A stretch of DNA of 15,704 bases, from positions 1 through 15,704 of the forward strand of contig JAZTZV010000038.1 of the NCBI GenBank assembly GCA_045637645.1. The letters run 5' to 3'. Both the position numbers and the translations under genes were made by a program. Under the pieces are notes generated by a model, which saw only the letters and a program-made list of their open reading frames with translations, did no database searches and was not told the DNA's origin. This document shows, piece by piece, positions 1-7,713 of the stretch; position 1 is the stretch's first letter, and each line of letters opens with the position of its first letter. Source of the stretch: RGIG1959 sp045637645. GTDB lineage: Bacteria > Bacillota > Clostridia > Oscillospirales > Acutalibacteraceae.

Positions 1-1
1 C

Positions 2-328
2 AAGGTGACCACCACAACCACCACGGTTGCGGGCGAGAGCACCACGACCACCACGACGACCACCACCACGACCACTACCACGACGGCGGCTCCCGGCGTG
101 AAGAACGGCGTTGTGAAAGATGCCGACGGTGAGATCCGTTACTACGTCAACGGTGTCGCGACCTACGCGGGTGTCGTGCAAGATGCGGAGGGCAACCTCT
201 ATTACATCAACTCTTCGAAGAAGGCTGTTAAGAACACCGGTTACAACATCGGTGCTGCGAAGACCAACGGCTTGATTGCGGCGGGTAGATATCAATTCGA
301 TGCCGAAGGCAAGATGATTCTGAACTGA
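2..328 (+). CDS. Surface protein C-terminus with Thr-rich linker and aromatic repeats (5' partial)
   Basis: The reading frame is open from the window edge, so the true start lies upstream; the GTG at position 5 sits inside a linker and is not a credible start. The visible part is 108 residues. It begins with a linker of 6 and then 15 consecutive threonines broken by VAGES. Two related modules of about 20 residues follow, starting GVVKDADGEIRYY and GVVQDAEGNLYY, then a third, weaker copy (GRYQFDAEGKMI). The Gly/Asp/aromatic pattern resembles cell-wall or glucan-binding repeats, and such tails usually anchor or space extracellular enzymes. The catalytic or binding part is outside the window, so its function cannot be named. 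A hairpin follows the stop codon, which separates it from the glycan operon. I am confident it is coding, and only moderately confident that it is a surface-binding tail. Confidence 0.8.
   Translation, partial: KVTTTTTTVAGESTTTTTTTTTTTTTTTAAPGVKNGVVKDADGEIRYYVNGVATYAGVVQDAEGNLYYINSSKKAVKNTGYNIGAAKTNGLIAAGRYQFDAEGKMILN
8..85 (+). repeat. ACC/ACG trinucleotide tract encoding poly-Thr linker
   Basis: The tract is nearly all ACC and ACG codons, with single ACA and ACT codons, interrupted once by VAGES (26-40). It encodes 6 and then 15 threonines. Such linkers are usually extended, often O-glycosylated, and join domains of secreted proteins. The near-perfect triplet repetition makes in-frame length change by slippage plausible; that is inference. 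Confidence 0.85.
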
Positions 329-342
329 TTTTTCAGTTTACG

Positions 343-366
343 CCACACTCCCCAAAGGGAGTGTGG
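343..366 (+). terminator. Hairpin after surface-protein gene, no T-run
   Basis: A perfect 10-bp stem, CCACACTCCC paired with GGGAGTGTGG, has a CAAA loop and lies 14 nt after the stop codon. No T-run follows the right arm (TAACCGCAC), so it may act as a weak or factor-assisted terminator or an mRNA 3'-end stabiliser. A smaller AACTGA/TCAGTT hairpin (323-338) overlaps the stop codon. Confidence 0.55.
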
Positions 367-370
367 TAAC

Positions 371-462
371 CGCACATAAATCGATGCCTCCACGGGGCGT
401 GCGGTGGGCAACATACCGCTTGGTATGGCGAAATCGAGGATGTATCAAAAAGGACGAGCGTT
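371..462 (+). promoter_or_regulatory. Structured leader upstream of the glycan operon
   Basis: This stretch has no gene. It holds a perfect inverted repeat, CATACC-GCTT-GGTATG (412-427). It also holds an alternative pairing, GCGGT (401-405) with ACCGC (415-419), which would exclude the first. The ribosome binding site of the glycosyltransferase, AAAAAGGA (447-454), follows. I could not find a convincing -35/-10 pair. The repeat could be an operator or an RNA switch-like leader; the sequence alone does not decide. Confidence 0.35.
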
Positions 463-1620
463 ATGAAACTTGTGTTTTTATCCAATTACTACAACCATCA
501 CCAAAAGGCGTTGTGTGCACAACTTCATGAATCCTGCTCGTCTTTTTGGTTTGTGGAAACGTCGCAAATGCGTGAGGAACGTCGTGCGCTCGGCTACGGC
601 GAGCAACACATTCCTTCGTATGTGATCCAATATTCGGACGAAACAAAAGCTGCGATCGATCAGGCGATTCGCGATGCCGATGCCGTGCTGTGGGGCGGTG
701 CTCCGTCTGCATTGGTGCAAGAGCGTATTCGCAGCGGAAAATTGGTGTTGCGATGCTCGGAGCGTCTGTTCAAGAAAAAAGAATCGTTTTTGCGCTTCTT
801 GCCGCGTTATATCAAGTGGCAGTTGGAGTTCCCGCGCGGAAAAGCGGGGTATCTTCTTGCCGCCGGCGCTTATGCGGCGGCGGATTACGCGCGCTTTGGA
901 TCTTATCGCAACCATGCGTATAAATGGGGCTATTTCCCTGCAACACATATGTATGATACACAAGAACTCATGGCGAAAAAGCAACGCACGCGGTTGCTGT
1001 GGTGCGGACGGTTCCTTGACTGGAAGCATCCTGATGACGCGGTTCGTGTTGCCAAACGTCTCATGGACAACGGCTACGATTTTACGCTCGATTTCATCGG
1101 CACAGGTGAGATGAACGAGACGTTGCAATCCATGGTCGCGGACTACGGCTTGCAAGAGCGTGTGCATTTCCTCGGAAGCATGAAACCCGATCAAGTGCGC
1201 GAGCATATGGAGCAAGCGGGGATCTATTTGTTCACCTCCGACCGACAGGAAGGTTGGGGAGCGGTTTTGAATGAGGCGATGAACGCAGGTTGTGCGGTCG
1301 TGGCAAGTACAGCGGCCGGTTCGACTCCGTTCATGATCCATCCCGATCAAAACGGTAAGGTCTACACCGCCTGCGATACCGATGTGTTGTATGCGGCGGT
1401 GAAAGACTTGCTCGACGACGCAGACAAACAGGCGTGTCTCGGAAAAGCGGCGTATGATACGATCGTTTCCGAATGGAATGCGACAATCGCCGCAAAGCGA
1501 TTGCTGGAGTTGATCTCGCGCCTACAAAGCGGCGAGGAGTGTGACGGCTTGTTCCTTGACGGCCCTTGCAGTCGAGCTGAAATCGTTCGTGATGGATATG
1601 GTTATAAAAAAGGTGGGTGA
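463..1620 (+). CDS. Glycosyltransferase family 4 protein
   Basis: A 385-residue cytoplasmic glycosyltransferase of the GT-B, GT4 (RfaB/WcaI-like) type, expected to move a sugar from a nucleotide-sugar donor to a growing lipid-linked glycan. The C-terminal half carries the family signature: a strand-turn reading LLWCGRFLDWKHPDDA, then FIGTGE, HFLGSM, and the EX7E motif with Glu263 and Glu271 in EGWGAVLNE. The donor and acceptor cannot be read from sequence. The start is supported by AAAAAGGA 8 nt upstream of the ATG. The last 35 or so residues, after the Rossmann domain, are polar and unlike the family core. The stop codon lies just before the next gene, and the two are probably translationally coupled. 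It is the only glycosyltransferase in the cluster. Confidence 0.88.
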   Translation: MKLVFLSNYYNHHQKALCAQLHESCSSFWFVETSQMREERRALGYGEQHIPSYVIQYSDETKAAIDQAIRDADAVLWGGAPSALVQERIRSGKLVLRCSERLFKKKESFLRFLPRYIKWQLEFPRGKAGYLLAAGAYAAADYARFGSYRNHAYKWGYFPATHMYDTQELMAKKQRTRLLWCGRFLDWKHPDDAVRVAKRLMDNGYDFTLDFIGTGEMNETLQSMVADYGLQERVHFLGSMKPDQVREHMEQAGIYLFTSDRQEGWGAVLNEAMNAGCAVVASTAAGSTPFMIHPDQNGKVYTACDTDVLYAAVKDLLDDADKQACLGKAAYDTIVSEWNATIAAKRLLELISRLQSGEECDGLFLDGPCSRAEIVRDGYGYKKGG

Positions 1621-1625
1621 ATGAC

Positions 1626-2687
1626 ATGAAAACGGTGAACGTACTGACGTATTGTGTGCCGAGCAGTTACGGGTCTGTGTTGCAAGCACTCGGATTGAAA
1701 AAAACGTTAAAAACGCTCGGATTTGACAGCCGCGTGTTGGAAACGGAAGTATTTCCCGAAAATCGTCCCCGTATGAAATGGTCCGGTTCGTTCACACCGA
1801 AAAAAGGCATTCACTCGTTGGTAAAGCTCATAAACAGACGTCATATTCTCAAAAAACATGCCAATTCCGCGGCGTTCATCAAGACTTACATGGATGTTAT
1901 GTATTGCCGCGATATCACCCGACAGCATGTTTCTGAGGGCGATATATTTTTAGCAGGCAGCGATCAGATTTGGAATCCCCAAAAGATGTACGCACCGTTT
2001 TTCTTGGACTTTGCGCCCGCAACGGCGAAAAAACTGTCCTATGCCGCGAGCATGGGAACTTTAAACATTCCCGAAAATCGCGTGGAGCGATTCGGCGAAT
2101 TGCTGTCGAATTTTGATGCCATTTCCGTGCGTGAAGCCGAAATGACGGATGTGCTGAAGCCTTTTGTTGACAAACCGATCGAGGTGCATATCGATCCGAC
2201 CTTCTTGGTGGAGGCGGAGGAATGGCGCTCGCTCGCGCGTCCGTATCCGATACAAGAACCGTATGTGTTGGTGTATGCGCTGTATTGGTCGTCCTCGTTC
2301 AACGAGACGCTCAAACAATTGCACCGCGAGACGGGATTGAAAATCGTGGTCATTTCGGATATTCCGAAACGAATTTATGCAAATCAGTGGGTGCTCGACG
2401 CGGATCCTGCACAATTCTTGTGGTTGATCGATCATGCGCAAATGGTGGTGTCGTCGTCTTTCCACGGCGTCGCGTTTTCGCTGATCATGAACAAACCGCT
2501 GTGTGCGCTTGTCAATCCGTCTTCGCCGTCGCGCATCGAAAATGTTTTACGTACGTTGCAATACCGCAACATCCCGCTTGCCGAACTCGCAAACGACATG
2601 CAAGTGGAGTATACCGTTGTTAACCAACGAATCCGCGAGGAAAGACAACGCTCAATGGCCTATTTGGCGGAGGTGTTAAACGGATGA
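1626..2687 (+). CDS. Polysaccharide pyruvyl transferase family protein
   Basis: A 353-residue protein of the WcaK/CsaB-like polysaccharide pyruvyl transferase family (PF04230). Members transfer pyruvate from PEP to sugar hydroxyls as a ketal. Family landmarks seen are the N-terminal YGSVLQALGLKKTL, GSDQIWNP (111-118), SYAASMG, the SVREAEM segment, IDPTFL, and the C-terminal SSSFHGVAFS with His280. An in-frame GTG at 1617 exists, but it touches the Shine-Dalgarno sequence AAGGTGG (1610-1616), while ATG 1626 has correct spacing. The gene starts 5 nt after the glycosyltransferase stop and overlaps the next gene by ATGA. In many gut Firmicutes and Bacteroidetes this family sits beside an FrhB-type protein, as here, and the activity of those paired members is not established. 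Pyruvylation is therefore a reasonable but unproven role. Confidence 0.88.
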   Translation: MKTVNVLTYCVPSSYGSVLQALGLKKTLKTLGFDSRVLETEVFPENRPRMKWSGSFTPKKGIHSLVKLINRRHILKKHANSAAFIKTYMDVMYCRDITRQHVSEGDIFLAGSDQIWNPQKMYAPFFLDFAPATAKKLSYAASMGTLNIPENRVERFGELLSNFDAISVREAEMTDVLKPFVDKPIEVHIDPTFLVEAEEWRSLARPYPIQEPYVLVYALYWSSSFNETLKQLHRETGLKIVVISDIPKRIYANQWVLDADPAQFLWLIDHAQMVVSSSFHGVAFSLIMNKPLCALVNPSSPSRIENVLRTLQYRNIPLAELANDMQVEYTVVNQRIREERQRSMAYLAEVLNG

Positions 2688-3835
2688 ATATTACCGCTCT
2701 TGACAAGTGTTCCAACTGTGCGGCGTGCGTCAATGTGTGCGCGCGACGTGCCATCACGGTCGAAGAAGAGGGAACGTTTTATTCGTTGCACGTGAACGAA
2801 TCGTTATGTAACGATTGCGGCGCGTGTGTCAAGGTGTGCCCTGTGGCGGATGTGCCGCGCGCGTATGACGTGCGACAGGCGTGGTGGGGTAAGCACGCGG
2901 ACGATCGCGTTGTGGAGCAAAGTTCCTCGGGCGGCGCTTTCACGGCAATGGCGGACTATGTGTTGCGCCAAAACGGTGTGGTGTTCGGCGCGTGCTTTGA
3001 CGATGATTATCAAAACGTGGTGATTAAAAGCACCGAGGAGGTGCCGCTTGCGGCGCTTCGAAAAAGCAAATATGTCGAAAGCTTGGTCGGCGAATCGTTC
3101 CAAGAAGCCAAGCAATACTTGCGAGAAGGTCGCATGGTGCTGTTTTGCGGCACACCGTGCCAAATTGCCGGCTTAAGGCGTTTTCTCGGCAAGGATTACG
3201 AGAATTTATATACCTGTGATTTTTCCTGCGGCGGTACATCCTCTCACGGCATGTATCGAGTGCATTTGGCGGAATTGAGCCGCCGCTATCGAAGCGATAT
3301 CGCGCATGTGGATTTCCGACCGAAGACATACGGTTGGAATGTTCATGCGTTGCGTGTGGATTTCCAAAACGGCAAAACCTACAAGATGCCGGCGCATTTG
3401 GATCCGTATTGTTTCGGCTTTGTCGGAAAACATCTGAATACGCGTGAATATTGTTATGAGTGCCGCTTCGAGGAGCATCACGAATCGGATGTCATCTTGG
3501 CGGATTTTTGGAAATACCCCACCTTGATCGGCAAGCCGCATGACAACACCGGCATATCGCTTTTGTTGACCAATTCCGAAAAAGGCGATCGGTTGCTCGA
3601 AGCAATTCGATCCGATATGGTTCTTGAGCCGTTAAAAACAGAAGACGGTAGCTATAACATTCGACAACGCACGTATTCCGAGGATTTCATGAACAAACGT
3701 CGTCAATATCTGGATGCGTTTGAAAAAAGCGGATTGCGTGAGGCGAATAAAGCGATGGGTTATACGCCGAGTGTTGCCAAAACCTTGGCAACCAAACTGA
3801 GACATCGATTGAAAGGACTGAAAAAACGCGGATGA
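2684..3835 (+). CDS. 4Fe-4S / F420-hydrogenase beta subunit (FrhB)-type oxidoreductase
   Basis: A 383-residue soluble protein. The N-terminus is a two-cluster ferredoxin with Cys9, Cys12, Cys15, Cys19 and Cys42, Cys45, Cys48, Cys52. An FrhB-like region (coenzyme F420 hydrogenase/dehydrogenase beta subunit, PF04422/PF04432) follows, shown by SSGGAF, FCGTPCQIAGLRRFL (from about residue 154), a CGGTSS segment, CYEC and SDVILADFWKY. In the true hydrogenase this domain binds FAD and F420. Clostridia generally lack F420, so here the domain more likely passes electrons from ferredoxin to a flavin or a substrate. It overlaps the pyruvyl transferase gene (ATGA), with GGAGGTG 8 nt before the ATG, and overlaps the flippase gene at its end. 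That tight coupling points to a step in glycan modification. The reaction is unknown. Confidence 0.87.
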   Translation: MNITALDKCSNCAACVNVCARRAITVEEEGTFYSLHVNESLCNDCGACVKVCPVADVPRAYDVRQAWWGKHADDRVVEQSSSGGAFTAMADYVLRQNGVVFGACFDDDYQNVVIKSTEEVPLAALRKSKYVESLVGESFQEAKQYLREGRMVLFCGTPCQIAGLRRFLGKDYENLYTCDFSCGGTSSHGMYRVHLAELSRRYRSDIAHVDFRPKTYGWNVHALRVDFQNGKTYKMPAHLDPYCFGFVGKHLNTREYCYECRFEEHHESDVILADFWKYPTLIGKPHDNTGISLLLTNSEKGDRLLEAIRSDMVLEPLKTEDGSYNIRQRTYSEDFMNKRRQYLDAFEKSGLREANKAMGYTPSVAKTLATKLRHRLKGLKKRG

Positions 3836-5340
3836 ACAAGCAAAAGGTTGGCGGTGTGCTTCTTTCTTATATGAACATCGTGTGCGGCTTCGTGATCAAT
3901 TTTTTGATCACACCGTTGCTGATCGATTATTTGACAGACGACATGTACAGCCTTTACAAAGTCATCCATTCGTTTGCAGGCCCGCTGGTCATTTTGAACT
4001 TGGGCGTGTCGACGATCGTTGCGAGAAGTATTGCACGGTATCACGCGACTCCGGACGGCGATAAGCGGGAAAAACAAAACACGTTGTTCATGGCGATCCT
4101 TGTGTCGACTGCCATGGCGCTTTTGGTTGTCGGTGTGGCGTACGTGCTGAAATTCCAAATCCCCGTGATTTACGGCGCGAACTATACGGCTGAGCAAATT
4201 CGCGTTGCCGAACAAATCTTTATGATTTTTGCGTGTTCGACGGCGGTGCATATTTTGACGGATCCGTTTCAAGGATGTGCCAGCGGCAACGAAAAATTCG
4301 TGTTCCATTACGGCGTACGTTTGTTGCAATACGTGGTGCGCTTCGGACTCATTTTTGTGTTTGTCAAGCTCGGCATGGATGTGGTTGCGATTTCGTCGGT
4401 GGAGTTGATCAACAATCTGCTGGTGTTGGTCGTGGCGGTGGTGTACGCTTTCGTTGTGCTAAAAGAAGTCCCCAAGTTCCACTACCTTGATAAAAAAGAA
4501 CTTTTCGGTATCGTCACGTTTTCGTTTTCGATTTTGTTGCAGGCGATCATCAATCAAGTCAACAACAATGTGGATTTGATGATTTTGGGAAACAAAGAAG
4601 CCGACAAAGCGGTGATCACCATGTATTCCTCGGCACTCACGATTTATACGGTGTACAATTCGCTGATCACCGTGTTCTCGAGCATTTGTTTCCCCTCCGC
4701 AGCGAGAATGGTGACCAAAAATTGTTCCAAAAAACAATTGACCGATTTCGTCATCGCGCCGGGGCGCATTCAAGCGGTGATCGCGGTCGGTGTGGTGATC
4801 GCGTTTGCGTTGCTCGGGAACAATTTCATCACCGTTTGGATCGGTTCCGAGTACAGCGATGCGTACTACATTGTGCTGATGCTGTTGATTCCGGTGTCGA
4901 TCCCGCTTGTGCAAAATGTGTGTTTGGCCATTCTGGATGCACAGCTTAAACGCCTGTTCCGTTCGATCGTGCTGGTGATCATGGCGGTACTCAATGTTGT
5001 GTTTTCCATCGTGATGTATCCTGTGATCGGTGTGTGGGGCGTTGCTCTGGGAACGACGTTGTCGTTGTGCATCGGTCATATTTTGATTATGAATATTTAC
5101 TATAAAAAGGTGATCGGCTTGGAAGTGGGACGTATGTTCCGTGAGATCTTCCGAGGAACCTTACCGGTCGGTTTGGTGACCGGTGTGCTGTGTTTGCCGA
5201 TGGCATTTTTCTTCAACGAAAGCTGGATCGCATTTTTGATAAAGAGTGTGATTTTCGTGGGCATCTACGGCGCGCTGTTGTGGAAGTTCGGCTTGACGGC
5301 CGCCGACAAGAATGCGCTGATGCGGGTTGCCAAAAAATGA
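3832..5340 (+). CDS. Wzx-like polysaccharide flippase (MOP/PST family)
   Basis: A 502-residue integral membrane protein with roughly 12-14 hydrophobic segments spread along its whole length, starting with one at about residues 8-30. The family is indicated by LSYMNIVCGFVINFLITPLL at the N-terminus, the FQGCASGNEKF loop, a second-half repeat (FSFSILLQAIINQVNNNVDLMILG), and WGVALGTTLS near the C-terminus. Wzx/PST proteins flip undecaprenyl-linked oligosaccharide units across the membrane for polymerisation or attachment. The gene overlaps the FrhB-type gene by ATGA; the nearest purine-rich site, GAAAGGA (3811-3817), is far from the ATG, so translation may depend on coupling. Its length and topology fit the family. 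Its substrate is presumably the glycan made by this cluster (inference). Confidence 0.9.
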   Translation: MNKQKVGGVLLSYMNIVCGFVINFLITPLLIDYLTDDMYSLYKVIHSFAGPLVILNLGVSTIVARSIARYHATPDGDKREKQNTLFMAILVSTAMALLVVGVAYVLKFQIPVIYGANYTAEQIRVAEQIFMIFACSTAVHILTDPFQGCASGNEKFVFHYGVRLLQYVVRFGLIFVFVKLGMDVVAISSVELINNLLVLVVAVVYAFVVLKEVPKFHYLDKKELFGIVTFSFSILLQAIINQVNNNVDLMILGNKEADKAVITMYSSALTIYTVYNSLITVFSSICFPSAARMVTKNCSKKQLTDFVIAPGRIQAVIAVGVVIAFALLGNNFITVWIGSEYSDAYYIVLMLLIPVSIPLVQNVCLAILDAQLKRLFRSIVLVIMAVLNVVFSIVMYPVIGVWGVALGTTLSLCIGHILIMNIYYKKVIGLEVGRMFREIFRGTLPVGLVTGVLCLPMAFFFNESWIAFLIKSVIFVGIYGALLWKFGLTAADKNALMRVAKK

Positions 5341-5374
5341 TGACCGCGTATCGGTTATAAAGGAGAGCGGCTGT

Positions 5375-6685
5375 ATGTCGTTGTATCAAAACATCGCAAG
5401 CGGCGAAGCCGCCGTGGCGGTCATCGGTCTTGGCTATGTCGGGTTACCGATCGCGGCCGCGTTTTCGAAAACCGTCAAGGTGATCGGCTACGATCGTGAC
5501 GAGCATAAAATCGCGTTGTATAAGCAAGGGATCGATCCGACCTGTGAGGTGGGCGATGAGGCACTTCGTGCGTCGACCATCGAATTCACAGCGGACGAAA
5601 CCGCGCTTCGCCGCGCGAAATTTCATATTGTGGCGGTGCCGACTCCTGTTAAAGAGGATCACACACCCGATTTGGAGCCGCTTGAGCAAGCGTGCGCCGC
5701 GGTCGGACGTCAACTGACAAAAGGGAGCTTTGTGGTGCTGGAATCCACCGTTTACCCCGGTGTGACACAAGAGATTTGCGCGCCGATTCTGGAACGCGAA
5801 TCCAACTTGGTGTGCGGCGTGGATTTTCAAATCGGCTATTCTCCCGAACGCATCAACCCGGGTGATCGCGAGCATCGTTTTGAGACGATCACCAAGATCG
5901 TGTCTGCGGCAAACGACGAGGCGCTTGAGGAGATCGCGAACGTGTATGCGCTCGCGGTGAAGGCGGATATTTACCGCGCGCCGTCTATTGCGGTGGCGGA
6001 AGCCGCCAAGGTGATTGAAAACAGCCAACGCGATATCAACATCGCGTTTATGAACGAGCTGTCGATCATCTTTCAAAAAATGAACATCGATACCAAAGCG
6101 GTGCTGGAAGCGGCTCGAACCAAATGGAATTTCATGCCGTTTGCGCCCGGACTTGTGGGCGGGCACTGCATCGGTGTTGATCCGTATTATCTCACCTACA
6201 AAGCCGAGCAACTCGGCTATCACAGCCAAGTGATCTTGGCGGGGCGCCGCATCAACGACGGCATGGGCAAATATGTCGCCGAGCAAACGCTCAAAACCAT
6301 GATCGCTTCGGACATCGACGTCAAAAAGGCGCGTGTGGCGGTGCTCGGCGTAACGTTCAAAGAAAATTGCCCCGACACCCGCAACAGCAAAGTGCTCGAC
6401 ATCATCCGCGAATTGCGAGAATACGGCGTCGAGCCGTTGGTTGCCGATCCGCTTGCCGATGCCGAACAGGTCAAAGCGGTTCACGGCGTGACACTGTCGC
6501 CGATGGAATCGATTTGCAATGTGGATGTGTTGATCGTCGCGGTGGCTCACGATGCGTTTTCGACGCTTACACCGTCGCAACTCGGTGCCTTTTTCGGCGA
6601 TCGTCAGCGTGTTCTCGCAGATGTAAAAGGTGTTTGGAATCGGCAGGAGTGCGAAGCACTCGGCTATCGATATTGGAGGCTGTAA
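5375..6685 (+). CDS. tviB: UDP-N-acetylhexosamine 6-dehydrogenase (TviB/WbpO type)
   Basis: A 436-residue NAD-dependent nucleotide-sugar dehydrogenase. It oxidises C6 of UDP-GlcNAc (TviB) or UDP-GalNAc (WbpO) in two steps to the uronic acid. Seen are the N-terminal Rossmann motif GLGYVGLP (18-25), ESTVYPGVT, GYSPERINPGD, Lys212 in AAKVIENSQRD, and the catalytic Cys265 in GGHCIGVDPYY. A C-terminal UDP-binding domain includes VLGVTFKENCPDTRNSK. The wording of GYSPERINPGDREH and of the Cys region is that of the HexNAc dehydrogenases rather than UDP-glucose dehydrogenase. The start is ATG 5375, with AAAGGAG 9 nt upstream; an in-frame start at 5327 would overlap the flippase and lacks such a site. 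The epimerase that follows makes UDP-GalNAcA the likely final product. Confidence 0.9.
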   Translation: MSLYQNIASGEAAVAVIGLGYVGLPIAAAFSKTVKVIGYDRDEHKIALYKQGIDPTCEVGDEALRASTIEFTADETALRRAKFHIVAVPTPVKEDHTPDLEPLEQACAAVGRQLTKGSFVVLESTVYPGVTQEICAPILERESNLVCGVDFQIGYSPERINPGDREHRFETITKIVSAANDEALEEIANVYALAVKADIYRAPSIAVAEAAKVIENSQRDINIAFMNELSIIFQKMNIDTKAVLEAARTKWNFMPFAPGLVGGHCIGVDPYYLTYKAEQLGYHSQVILAGRRINDGMGKYVAEQTLKTMIASDIDVKKARVAVLGVTFKENCPDTRNSKVLDIIRELREYGVEPLVADPLADAEQVKAVHGVTLSPMESICNVDVLIVAVAHDAFSTLTPSQLGAFFGDRQRVLADVKGVWNRQECEALGYRYWRL

Positions 6686-6688
6686 GCC

Positions 6689-7663
6689 ATGGGATATGAA
6701 CAGGTGTCGTTCCCGAAGGACAGCGTGTTCTTGGTCACGGGCGGCGCGGGCTTTATCGGTTCGAATCTTTGCGAAGCGATTTTGAAAATGGGCTACCGTG
6801 TGCGTTGTCTGGATAACCTGTCCACAGGAAACGCGGAGCATGTGGAGATGTTTCGATCGCATCCGCGCTATGAATTTATGCACGGTGACGTGTGCGATTT
6901 GGAAATGTGCCTTGCTGCGTGCGAGGGCGTGGATTACGTGTTGCATCAAGCGGCGTGGGGAAGCGTTCCGCGCTCGATCGAATTGCCGCTTGTGTACTGT
7001 GCAAACAATATCGTCGGCACGGTCAACATGCTGGAAGCCGCCGCGCAGAAGAAGGTCAAAAAATTTGTGTATGCATCCAGCTCATCCGTGTACGGAGATG
7101 CCCCGCGCCTTCCAAAAACGGAAGGGCAAGAGGGTGCATTGCTGTCGCCGTATGCCTTGACCAAACAATGCGACGAAGAATGGGCGAAGCAATACACTCG
7201 CCATTACGGGCTCGATACATACGGCCTTCGCTATTTCAATGTGTTCGGTCGCCGTCAAAACCCGAACGGTGCCTATGCGGCGGTGATCCCGAAATTTATT
7301 GCACAGATCTTGCGGGATGAACGCCCATGTTTGTACGGTGACGGTTGTCAATCGCGCGATTTTACCTATATCGACAACGTGATCGAAGCCAATTTAAAAG
7401 CCTGTCTGGCACCGCACGAAACGGCAGGACAGACGTTTAACATCGCGTGCGGCAAACAAACGAGTCTTCGCGATATGCTTGCCATGGTGTGCGACGCACT
7501 CGGCAAATCGGTCGAGCCGTTGTTCGCGCCGCCGCGAGCGGGGGATATTGCGCATTCCGCGGCGAATATCACCAAAGCAAAAACCATTCTCGGCTATGAT
7601 CCGAGCTATGATTTTGAAAAAGGAATCCGAGAAGCCATCGTGTGGTACAGGGAGAATCTCTGA
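6689..7663 (+). CDS. tviC: UDP-HexNAc(A) 4-epimerase (TviC/WbpP type)
   Basis: A 324-residue extended short-chain dehydrogenase/reductase that inverts C4 of UDP-GlcNAc or UDP-GlcNAcA using bound NAD. Seen are the dinucleotide motif TGGAGFIG (17-24), LDNLSTG, GSVPRSIE, the SSSSVYGD segment with the active-site Ser/Thr, the catalytic pair Tyr155 and Lys159 in SPYALTK, LRYFNVFGRRQNPNGAYAAV, and SRDFTYIDN. The GRRQNPNGAYAAVIPKF stretch is typical of WbpP/TviC rather than GalE. GGAGG lies 9 nt before the ATG, and the gene starts 3 nt after the dehydrogenase stop, so the two form one unit. Together they convert UDP-GlcNAc to UDP-GalNAcA. The order of oxidation and epimerisation differs between the Vi and Pseudomonas versions and cannot be read here. 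Confidence 0.9.
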   Translation: MGYEQVSFPKDSVFLVTGGAGFIGSNLCEAILKMGYRVRCLDNLSTGNAEHVEMFRSHPRYEFMHGDVCDLEMCLAACEGVDYVLHQAAWGSVPRSIELPLVYCANNIVGTVNMLEAAAQKKVKKFVYASSSSVYGDAPRLPKTEGQEGALLSPYALTKQCDEEWAKQYTRHYGLDTYGLRYFNVFGRRQNPNGAYAAVIPKFIAQILRDERPCLYGDGCQSRDFTYIDNVIEANLKACLAPHETAGQTFNIACGKQTSLRDMLAMVCDALGKSVEPLFAPPRAGDIAHSAANITKAKTILGYDPSYDFEKGIREAIVWYRENL

Positions 7664-7713
7664 ACTGCCGATTGCTTACAGGGAAGTTACCGATATAAAA
7701 GGGGACAAAAAAC

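Noticed and set aside
420..448. TTGGTA-17-TATCAA as a promoter for the glycan operon
   Set aside because: Transcription would start about 8 nt before the ATG, after the ribosome binding site, and both boxes match poorly.
478..1350. A 290-codon open frame on the minus strand within the glycosyltransferase gene
   Set aside because: The plus strand carries the GT4 motifs in order; the minus-strand product shows none and has no start site.
2684..3835. The FrhB-type gene as part of a methanogen-like hydrogenase or F420 system
   Set aside because: No hydrogenase large or small subunit or F420 gene is nearby, and the gene is embedded and overlapping in a glycan operon.
5444..6949. A 501-codon open frame on the minus strand across the dehydrogenase gene
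   Set aside because: Antisense shadow of the TviB-type gene and the start of the next one, with the same His/Arg-rich composition and no family signature.
7672..7699. TTGCTT-16-TATAAA as an internal promoter before capE
   Set aside because: The predicted start would fall at or after the Shine-Dalgarno sequence AAAAGGGG, and the A/T-rich -10 overlaps that site. The gap is short enough for read-through.
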